A stretch of DNA of 64,000 nt from DATEDA01 sp963754305 (lineage in GTDB: Bacteria; Pseudomonadota; Gammaproteobacteria; Burkholderiales; SG8-39), in contig CAVWFR010000037.1 in assembly GCA_963754305.1 (NCBI GenBank), positions 186,001-250,000 on the forward strand. The letters are read 5' to 3'. The notes under the pieces are model-generated. The model had not been told where the DNA came from and searched no databases. It saw nothing but the letters and a program-made list of their open reading frames with translations. Position 1 is the first letter of the stretch. Each line of letters begins with the position of its first letter. A program made the position numbers and the translations under genes. Below, one piece after another: positions 57,880 through 64,000 of the stretch.

Positions 57880-59127
57880 TCAGGTTCCGGACGACGGCGC
57901 CGGTTGCGGTGGCGGCCCCGCGCGGAGCTCCCGCCGCCGCATCTGCATCACGGTCGGGATCGCGGCGACTAGAAACACCGCCGAGCCGATGAACACCAGG
58001 TCAGGCCGGCCGTGGTCGAGCGCCCAGCCGAAGAGGAGCGGCGCGATCAGGCCGGAGAGGTCGAGGCCCGAGTACACGAACCCGTAGACTTTGCCGCGCG
58101 CTTCGGCCGGCGCAATGCCCCGCACGATGATGTCGCGTGACGGACCGATGGCGCCGAGGACGAAGCCGGTGAGCGACATCAGGGCCACGAGCGCCGTGCT
58201 GCCGAAACTGCCGCCCGCGATGACGAGCGCGAGCACTGCCGGAACGCCGACGCCGATCGCCGCGACGAGGTTGTGACGCCGCGTGCGCGTTGCGACGACC
58301 CCGCCCGCGAGGATCCCGGCGGCGCCGCCGACCAGGAACCCCGTCAGCGCGGTGGAGGCCGCCACCAGGGTGGCACCGTGCAGGGTCGTGAGCGCCGAAA
58401 CCGCGAACATCTGGAAGCCGACGAGCGCCACGGCGTAGAGGAAGAAGAACAGGAAGCACAGCAGTACCGGCTGCGTGAGCAGCAGTCCGACGCCGGCAGC
58501 CGCGCCGTCACCCGCCGGGGCAGCGCTTCCGGCCGGGCGGCGCAGCTCGCCGCCGAGCACTCGCTGGGTCGCAAGCAGGCCGCAAAACACGAGCCCGAGC
58601 GCGCCGGCGGCCATGAGCGCGACGTGCCAGCCGTAAGCGGCGGCGATCGGCACGACGAAGAGCGGCGCGAGGACCCAGCCGAAGTTGCCGGTGATGCCGT
58701 GCACGCTGAACGCGTAACCGAGGCGCTGTGGCGCGACCTTGCCGTTCAGCAGCGCGAGGTCGGCCGGATGGAACACGCTGTTGCCTGCGCCCGCGACCGC
58801 CGCCGCGACGTAGAGCCAGCCGAAGGACGGCACGAGCCCCGCGGCGAGCGTCCCGGTCGAGACGAGCCCCATCCCGGCGAGCAGGATCGCGCGCGGGCCG
58901 AGGCGATCGACGAGGAACCCGGAGACGGTCTGCATGACGCCGGACACGCCGTAGAACACCGCGAGCACGGCGCCCAGCGCCGCGTAGCTGACGCCGAACT
59001 CCTCCCTGATCAGCGGGAAGAGCGGCGGGATGCAGAGCTGGAAGAAATGCGAGAGGCCATGGGCGGCACCGACGAGGCCGATGACCTTGACGTCGGTCCG
59101 TAGCGACGTGGCGGCGGCAGCGGTCAC
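57880..59127 (-). CDS. Major facilitator superfamily transporter
   Basis: The GTG at 59127 overlaps the preceding stop (GTGA) and gives 415 residues; the longer frame is a shadow of upstream genes. About twelve spans are visible, with VLAVFYGVSGVMQTVSGFLV then DRLGPRAILLAGMG as the loop 2-3 signature, and GAIGPSRDIIVRGIAPAEAR later. The closest look is the fosmidomycin-resistance/Fsr-like or organic-anion branch. It is the distal gene of the TRAP operon strand, so it may export or import a related compound. Confidence 0.85.
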   Translation of the reverse strand: MTAAAATSLRTDVKVIGLVGAAHGLSHFFQLCIPPLFPLIREEFGVSYAALGAVLAVFYGVSGVMQTVSGFLVDRLGPRAILLAGMGLVSTGTLAAGLVPSFGWLYVAAAVAGAGNSVFHPADLALLNGKVAPQRLGYAFSVHGITGNFGWVLAPLFVVPIAAAYGWHVALMAAGALGLVFCGLLATQRVLGGELRRPAGSAAPAGDGAAAGVGLLLTQPVLLCFLFFFLYAVALVGFQMFAVSALTTLHGATLVAASTALTGFLVGGAAGILAGGVVATRTRRHNLVAAIGVGVPAVLALVIAGGSFGSTALVALMSLTGFVLGAIGPSRDIIVRGIAPAEARGKVYGFVYSGLDLSGLIAPLLFGWALDHGRPDLVFIGSAVFLVAAIPTVMQMRRRELRAGPPPQPAPSSGT

Positions 59128-59456
59128 TGCGGCTTCGGCGCGGCCTCGGCGCGCTGCATGCATTCTCGGATCACCTCGGAGCCCGGGCTGAACGGCTGGT
59201 TCAGCGTTTCCTGGAGGAGATCCATGAGCATCTTCTTGTCCTGCATCGACGCGTCGCGCCACTCGACGTGGTTGACCATCTCCTGGACGATGCGCTCGGG
59301 GCTCCAGCCCTCCTTGAGCATGCGAACCGTGGTCTGGCGCGCGCCCCACAGGTTGCCGCACACGGCTTCCATGCGCTTGTCCTGGGCGGGGGCCGCGTCG
59401 GCGAACACGGTCAGGACCGCGGCGAAGGCAACGGCGGGTTTCAGCGGTGAGCTCAT
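59124..59456 (-). CDS. Small exported protein of unknown function
   Basis: The ATG at 59456 gives 110 residues. MSSPLKPAVAFAAVLTVFAD is a signal peptide. The mature part is helical with a conserved look (MEAVCGNLWGARQTTVRMLK, EGWSPERIVQEMVNHVEW, FSPGSEVIRECMQ), including two cysteines that could form a disulfide. No family is recognised. The stop overlaps the MFS start by four bases, so co-translation is likely; it lies 92 bases after the DUF1445 gene. Confidence 0.65.
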   Translation of the reverse strand: MSSPLKPAVAFAAVLTVFADAAPAQDKRMEAVCGNLWGARQTTVRMLKEGWSPERIVQEMVNHVEWRDASMQDKKMLMDLLQETLNQPFSPGSEVIRECMQRAEAAPKPQ

Positions 59457-59548
59457 CGCTATGGATGTCCCTGGGGGTGTCCGGTCGCGACCGCGCGATC
59501 GAACGAAGCCGCGCATTCTAGCTTGCGACCGCGGCGACCGCCGCGCGA

Positions 59549-60310
59549 TCACAGGGCCGCGAGCTCGTCGGCGCGGAGATCGGTGATGAAGCCGTGCGCC
59601 GGAGCGTGCGCGAGCAGGAGCTCGACCCGTGCCTCGAGCGCGGCTTGCTGCGGCGTGACGCCGCACGCCCAGAACACCGGCAGCAGCCCGTCCGGGATGC
59701 GCTCGACCGGCGGACCGAAGAGCGGCGCCGCGAGGTCGGCGCCGATCGCGTGCGGGTCGCCGATGTGGATCGGCGCGCCGTGGTTCTGCGGGAAGCGGCT
59801 CGACACCTGGGTCGCGCGGATCGCCTGCTGCGCCGAGAGCCAGCGCATGGTCACGATCATGTCGCCGCGGAAGCGGCCGGCGGGGACGGTCGGTAGGGTG
59901 GAGCGCAGCACCCAGCGGTGGCGGTCGGTCGGCACGCCGGCGCGCTCGAGCGCATCGTCGAACGTGATGCCCGAGCCGATGAGGAAGGCGACGAGATCGT
60001 CGCGCCAGAGCGCGCGAAGGTCGGTGACGTCGGCGAGCCGCTCGCCCGACCGATAGACCGCATACCGCGGCAGATCGATGCGCAGATCGGCGCCGGGCGC
60101 GAGCCGCCGCGGCTCGGGGTCGCCGGGGTCGCAGACCTCCAGCACCGGGCAGGCCCGGTGGTTGCGCTGGCAGTAGAGGAGGAAATCGAACGCGTCCGCG
60201 CGCGGCACTACCGCAAGATTGCATTGCACGTAGCCCATCGCCGCGCCGCGGGTGGTGCCCGTGTGGCGCTTTTCGCGGATGTCGAGCCGCGCTTGCTGGG
60301 CGGGGGTCAT
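59549..60310 (-). CDS. DUF1445 putative hydro-lyase / D-glutamate cyclase family protein
   Basis: The ATG at 60310 overlaps the preceding stop (ATGA) and gives 253 residues. MGYVQCNLAVVPRADAFDFL, RNHRACPVLEVCDPGDPEP, FLIGSGITFDDALERAGVP and FWACGVTPQQAALEARVELL are the conserved blocks of the DUF1445 family, which includes mammalian D-glutamate cyclase and bacterial putative hydro-lyases. It would dehydrate a hydroxy acid or handle a cyclic amide. Its presence in a TRAP operon fits catabolism of the imported acid. Confidence 0.88.
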   Translation of the reverse strand: MTPAQQARLDIREKRHTGTTRGAAMGYVQCNLAVVPRADAFDFLLYCQRNHRACPVLEVCDPGDPEPRRLAPGADLRIDLPRYAVYRSGERLADVTDLRALWRDDLVAFLIGSGITFDDALERAGVPTDRHRWVLRSTLPTVPAGRFRGDMIVTMRWLSAQQAIRATQVSSRFPQNHGAPIHIGDPHAIGADLAAPLFGPPVERIPDGLLPVFWACGVTPQQAALEARVELLLAHAPAHGFITDLRADELAAL

Positions 60311-61419
60311 GCGGGCTCGGGGTCCAGCCAGCACTCGTAGAGCTGAGCGTGCCCGCTCGCATCCGAGGTGTAGAGCACCCGCATGCCGTCCGGCGAGAAC
60401 CGCGGATGCGGATGCGTGTGCTGCGGCGCGTACACCTCGCGCGGCCCGTCGTTGTACGGGAACGGGCCGCCCCAGTGCTCGCCGACGTTGCTCGAGCGCG
60501 GCAGGCACAATCGCTTCGCGCCGCTGGGATCACCCGCACCGCCCGGCACGTCGAACACGTGCAGCCCGGCGTCGGGGAAGGTCGTGTCGCACACGATCCG
60601 TTTGCCGCGATCGTCCGGCACGGCGTGCCAGGCGGGAAAGATCGTGAGCCGCCGCACGGCTCCGGTGTCGACGTTCAGCGCTTTCATCCCGTGCGGCCAA
60701 TCCACGAACGCAAGCTCGCGCGTGCCCGGGATCCAGCTCTCGTGCGTGACCCATTGCATCCGGTGCTCGCGCGGATAGGGATTGCGGTGTCCGGCGCCGT
60801 CCCGGCGGATGACCCAGACGCGGTTGGTGAGAGGCCCGGCGTAGAAGAGCAGGTTCGCGTCGTCGGGGTGGAATTGCGGATGCCCGATCGTGTCACGCTC
60901 GAGGATGACGGTGTCGGCGCCGGTGCCGGTGTCGATGACGTGGAAGCGCGAAACCTTGCCGTGCTTGACTGGTACCGCCCACCAGCGGTCGTCGCTCGAA
61001 AGCGCCGTGGTGCCCATCGCGGCGCCGACCATCCCGCGCTCGCGCATTTCGACCGCGCCGAAGTCGCTCAACCGCTCCTCGGCGAGCGTTTCCAGGTCGA
61101 GGCGCCACGCGGCGGTACCGGCGACGAAGAAGACGTGGCGCCCGTCGTGCGACGGGAAGAACGACCACTCGGCGAGATCGTCGCGGTCAGTGAGCTGCAC
61201 GAGCCGCCCGCTCTCGAGCTCCTCGGCGAAGAGCTGCGGTGCGCCCGTGCGATGCGAGACGAAGACGAGCCGCCGCATCGCGTCGTCCCACGGCGGCACG
61301 AAGAAGAACGGGTGATGATGGATCGACGGGTGGCTCGTCACCCGACGGATGCGCGCGCCGGTCGCCTCGTCGCGCAGCCAGCGCGATTCCGGCGCCGAGA
61401 TGCCGCCCTTGGCCGTCAC
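60307..61419 (-). CDS. Oligogalacturonate-lyase-like PD40 beta-propeller protein
   Basis: The GTG at 61419 overlaps the TRAP permease stop (GTGA); 370 residues without signal peptide. The propeller reads as LRDEATGARIRRVTSHPSIH, MRRLVFVSHRTGAPQLFAEE, LVQLTDRDD and PRFSPDGMRVLYTSDASGHA. Histidines in WVTHESWIPGT, VGEHWGGPFPY and YAPQHTHPHPRFS are placed like the Mn-binding and catalytic sites of oligogalacturonate lyase (PF14583-type). True pectin-fragment activity is uncertain. The tight coupling to TRAP and DUF1445 genes suggests a sugar-acid or similar substrate. Confidence 0.82.
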   Translation of the reverse strand: MTAKGGISAPESRWLRDEATGARIRRVTSHPSIHHHPFFFVPPWDDAMRRLVFVSHRTGAPQLFAEELESGRLVQLTDRDDLAEWSFFPSHDGRHVFFVAGTAAWRLDLETLAEERLSDFGAVEMRERGMVGAAMGTTALSSDDRWWAVPVKHGKVSRFHVIDTGTGADTVILERDTIGHPQFHPDDANLLFYAGPLTNRVWVIRRDGAGHRNPYPREHRMQWVTHESWIPGTRELAFVDWPHGMKALNVDTGAVRRLTIFPAWHAVPDDRGKRIVCDTTFPDAGLHVFDVPGGAGDPSGAKRLCLPRSSNVGEHWGGPFPYNDGPREVYAPQHTHPHPRFSPDGMRVLYTSDASGHAQLYECWLDPEPA

Positions 61420-63350
61420 GCCGGACGCGCCTTCACGCGCGGCCGCACCAGCAGCGCCCAGCCCATCAGCACGGCGAAGCCCGCGCACCCGCCCCACCAC
61501 CACGGATGGCCGGTGGGCGCGAAGATGATGGCGAGCGCGACCCCGCAGAACGCGAGCCGCTCGACCCAGCCGACCGGCGCCGTCACGTAACCCTCGAGGA
61601 ACACCGCCCACGCGAAGGTCGCTGCCATCATCGACAGGAACGCGAGCGCGATCCAGCCGATCGGTCCATTCCAGAGGAGGGCCGGGTCGAACGCGAACGC
61701 GAACGGGATCAGGAACAGCACGAGCGACAGCTTGAACGCGATCCACCCGGTCTTCATGGAGTCGGCCTTGGCGAGGCCAGCAGCCGCGTACGACGCGAGC
61801 GCGACCGGCGGCGTGATCATCGACAGTACGCAGTAGTACATCACGAAGAAGTGCGCGGCGAGCAGGTCGACGCCGAGCTTCGTCAACGCGGGCACGAACA
61901 GGATCGCGCCGATGATGTAGGCGGCGACCGTCGGCAGGCCCATCCCCATCACGATGCAGCCCACGATGATCATCAGCATCGCGCCGATCAGCGTCCCGCC
62001 GGAGAGCTCGATCAGCTGGGTCGAGAACTTGAGCGCGAGGTTCGACTGGATCGCGACCGCGATGATGATGCCGATCGCGATGATCGGCACCGCCACCTGC
62101 GCCGACTGCTTCGCGATCTCCTCGACCATGTCCACCCAGCCGCGCGCGCCGAGGCGCGACTCCGGCCGCGCGTAGCAGATCGCCAGCGCCGCGGCGGAAG
62201 CGGCGATCGCCGCCATCACCGCCGAGTAGTCGAGGACGAGGATCGCGATCAGGATGAGCGGCGGGAGGAAGAGATAGGCGCGAGGCGCGATGGGCTTGAC
62301 CCCGACGAGGTCCTGCTCGCTCAGGGTGCCGATACCCCGCCGTCGGGCCTTGAGATGGACGATCATGTACAGGGCGAAGTAGTAAGCGACCGCAGGGATC
62401 ACCCCGGCGAGCGCGATCCGGCCGTACGGCGTCGCGAGAAGCTCGGCCATCACAAACGCCGCGATGCCCATCACCGGCGGCATGAGCTGGCCCCCGGTGG
62501 AGGCGGTGGCCTCGTGGGCCGCCGCCTCTTCGGGCGAGTAGCCGGTGCGCTTCATCAGCGGGATGGTGAAGATGCCGGTCGCGACCACGTTCGCCACCGC
62601 GCTGCCGCTGATCGTTCCGAACAGCGCGCTCGCCACGATCTCGGCCTTCGCCGCCCCGCCCGCCCGCCGGCCGACGAGCCGCAGCGCCGCGTCGATGAAG
62701 AGCTGTCCGCCGCCGGTGGCGGAGTACACGACGCCGAACAGGATGAAATACCAGACGAAGTTAACCGAGGTCTCGGTGGTGACGCCGAGGATGCCGTGCG
62801 TCGCCATCGTCATGATCTCGATGAAGAGCGGGTAGTCGAAGCCCTGGAACGAGAGCCAGCCGGGAAACCAGCGGCCGAGGAACGCGTAGGCGATGAACGC
62901 GCCGATCACCCACAGCAGGCTCCAGCCCACCACGCGGCGCACGCACTCGAGGACGAGCGCGAGGACGAGCGTGCCGAAGACGAGGTCGCGCGTCAGGACG
63001 TCGTCGACGTTCTCCATCCGCGTGTAGAGCCGGTTGAAGTCCGCGAGGTAGTAGGCGAGCACCGCGGCGGTGGCGGCGAGGAGCAGCCAGTCGAGTACCC
63101 TCCGCCACACGCCGCTCTCGCCGGTGCGCAGCGGCCACCACAGGAAGACCGTCGCGAGCGCAAAGGCGATGTGCGCCGGGCGGGCGATCTGCAGCGGCAG
63201 GGGCTCCCACAGCAGGTAGAGCTGGAACGCGAGCCACGCGAGCGCCACCAGCCAGCGCGGGCTGAGGATGCGGCGGACGAGCGGCGTGCCGGAGGACGTG
63301 GCCGCGGCGGCGGCGACGCCGTCGGTCGGCAGGTTCGCGTCGGGAGTCAA
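61416..63350 (-). CDS. TRAP transporter fused permease (DctQ/DctM fusion, TAXI type)
   Basis: A 644-residue inner-membrane protein with roughly 16-18 spans. The first ~150 residues (LVALAWLAFQLYLLWEPLPL, HIAFALATVFLWWPLRTGES) correspond to the small-subunit-like part, and the rest to DctM (STGGQLMPPVMGIAAFVMAE, VGCIVMGMGLPTVAAYIIGA, VMYYCVLSMITPPVALASYA). It forms a Na+- or H+-driven importer together with the TAXI binding protein encoded 30 bases upstream. Confidence 0.92.
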   Translation of the reverse strand: MTPDANLPTDGVAAAAATSSGTPLVRRILSPRWLVALAWLAFQLYLLWEPLPLQIARPAHIAFALATVFLWWPLRTGESGVWRRVLDWLLLAATAAVLAYYLADFNRLYTRMENVDDVLTRDLVFGTLVLALVLECVRRVVGWSLLWVIGAFIAYAFLGRWFPGWLSFQGFDYPLFIEIMTMATHGILGVTTETSVNFVWYFILFGVVYSATGGGQLFIDAALRLVGRRAGGAAKAEIVASALFGTISGSAVANVVATGIFTIPLMKRTGYSPEEAAAHEATASTGGQLMPPVMGIAAFVMAELLATPYGRIALAGVIPAVAYYFALYMIVHLKARRRGIGTLSEQDLVGVKPIAPRAYLFLPPLILIAILVLDYSAVMAAIAASAAALAICYARPESRLGARGWVDMVEEIAKQSAQVAVPIIAIGIIIAVAIQSNLALKFSTQLIELSGGTLIGAMLMIIVGCIVMGMGLPTVAAYIIGAILFVPALTKLGVDLLAAHFFVMYYCVLSMITPPVALASYAAAGLAKADSMKTGWIAFKLSLVLFLIPFAFAFDPALLWNGPIGWIALAFLSMMAATFAWAVFLEGYVTAPVGWVERLAFCGVALAIIFAPTGHPWWWGGCAGFAVLMGWALLVRPRVKARPA

Positions 63351-63380
63351 TCGGCCTCGAGGCGCGACCGAGCCCCGAGC

Positions 63381-64000
63381 TCACATCCAGCCCTTTTCCT
63401 TGTAGTACCGGATCGCGCCGGGATGGAGCGGGATGCCGACGTTCTCCGGCCGCCATGCCTCCTTGGCGACGAAACCCGCCATCGCCTTGTGCTCGGCGAC
63501 GATCGCATCGCGGTTCTCGACGATCGCCTTGGTGATCGCGTACGCGACGTCGTCGGGCATGTCCTTGTTCACGATCAGGTTGGTCCCAAAATCGGCGGCC
63601 TTGGTCGGCCCGTTCTGGCCCTTGAACGACGCCGGCATCGGATGGACCTTGAGGCCGTTCTTCCCGAGCAGCACGAGCGACTTCTCCGGCAGGTCGAGGA
63701 AGCGCACCGGTACGGTCAGCGAGACTTCCTGCGTGGCCGGGTGGCCGGGTGAAGCGCTCTCGAAGTAGAGGTCGGCGCGGCCGTCGCGCATCATCTGCGG
63801 GATCTGGCCGACGTCGACTTGAATGATCTGCCCCCCCTTCCCCTTGTACTTGTCGAAGTCGAGGCCTACGCCCTCGAACACCATCCGCACCGCCGGCGGC
63901 ACGGTGCTGCCCGCGGGCTTCATGATGACCCGCGGTGGCTGCGCCGACGCGAGCGCCTTCTCGATCGAGTCGTTGCCCGTGCGCTTGATGTAGTCCTCGG
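63381..64000 (-). CDS. TAXI-family TRAP solute-binding protein, C-terminal part (start outside window)
   Basis: The open frame runs off the right edge at 64000, so the N-terminus and signal peptide are missing. About 206 residues are seen: PRVIMKPAGSTVPPAVRMVF, GLDFDKYKGKGGQIIQVDVG, MMRDGRADLYFESASPGHPA and VGIPLHPGAIRYYKEKGWM, the typical TAXI ending. An ATG at 63923 is internal. It supplies the substrate to the fused permease downstream. Confidence 0.9.
   Translation of the reverse strand, partial: EDYIKRTGNDSIEKALASAQPPRVIMKPAGSTVPPAVRMVFEGVGLDFDKYKGKGGQIIQVDVGQIPQMMRDGRADLYFESASPGHPATQEVSLTVPVRFLDLPEKSLVLLGKNGLKVHPMPASFKGQNGPTKAADFGTNLIVNKDMPDDVAYAITKAIVENRDAIVAEHKAMAGFVAKEAWRPENVGIPLHPGAIRYYKEKGWM

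Noticed and set aside
61239..63752. 837-residue plus-strand frame opposite the TRAP genes
   Set aside because: Highly charged Arg/Asp/His composition produced by reading the complement of membrane-protein codons; no motif.
1..64000. CRISPR arrays, tRNA, rRNA, prophage or insertion-sequence genes
   Set aside because: I looked for regularly spaced repeats, cloverleaf-like sequences, transposase and integrase motifs and found none that hold up.

Overview
The window is very GC-rich chromosomal DNA, close to 70% in the coding lines I counted. It is packed with catabolic genes and carries no rRNA, tRNA, CRISPR array or recognisable insertion sequence. Five Bug-type (tripartite tricarboxylate family) periplasmic binding proteins, an AddA-like helicase-nuclease with its AddB-like partner, YqgE, Hsp15 and DUF2848/DUF1445 genes point to a betaproteobacterium of the Burkholderiales type, probably a soil or environmental lineage. 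This is inference from gene content; no marker gene is present. LAYOUT: 1-1351 holds an amidohydrolase tail, a Rdx/SelT-like thioredoxin-fold protein and a putative 2OG-Fe(II) oxygenase. 1362-5024 is a minus-strand catabolic operon (amidohydrolase, Bug protein, FAD monooxygenase). 5206-6209 holds two small envelope proteins, one with two compensating frameshifts. 6216-13135 holds a degenerate MazG-like protein and the AddA/AddB-like recombination pair. 13153-14343 holds a 48-residue membrane peptide and a WYL regulator, followed by a gene-free hairpin-rich stretch with an orphan terminator. REGION 14731-34292 is a chain of catabolic cassettes, each built around a Bug protein: Bug + metallo-beta-lactamase fold + FAH; D-aminoacylase; alpha/beta hydrolase + SDR + Bug; cupin and NHL proteins; flavoprotein + Bug; CoA transferase + enoyl-CoA hydratase (frameshifted) + DUF2848; acyl-CoA dehydrogenase + Bug + maleate-isomerase-fold protein + FAD monooxygenase. 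34316-36498 carries a Tat-exported MsrB and a gamma-glutamyltransferase. 36499-38035 is a lower-GC patch (ModA-like binding protein, DUF1272, HxlR remnant) next to a frameshifted acyl-CoA/acetoacetyl-CoA ligase. 40022-46047 returns to catabolic enzymes and an exported YqgE. 47331-51161 is the most interesting unit: a glutamine-synthetase-like ligase, Rieske dioxygenase alpha and beta subunits and a VOC protein, reminiscent of aniline dioxygenase systems but without the amidotransferase and reductase. 51164-57829 holds envelope and housekeeping genes (TonB, ankyrin protein, UbiB-type kinase with DUF6781, Hsp15, binding protein, lipoprotein). 57880-64000 is a tightly overlapped minus-strand operon: TAXI binding protein, fused TRAP permease, oligogalacturonate-lyase-like PD40 protein, DUF1445 hydro-lyase, small exported protein and MFS transporter. 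HOW IT WORKS TOGETHER: the binding proteins and transporters would bring in aromatic or organic acids. Flavin and Rieske oxygenases, hydrolases and amidohydrolases would open them, and CoA ligase, CoA transferase, dehydrogenase and hydratase steps would feed central metabolism. At least four single-base indels lie at or next to short runs, so assembly error has to be considered beside real gene decay.
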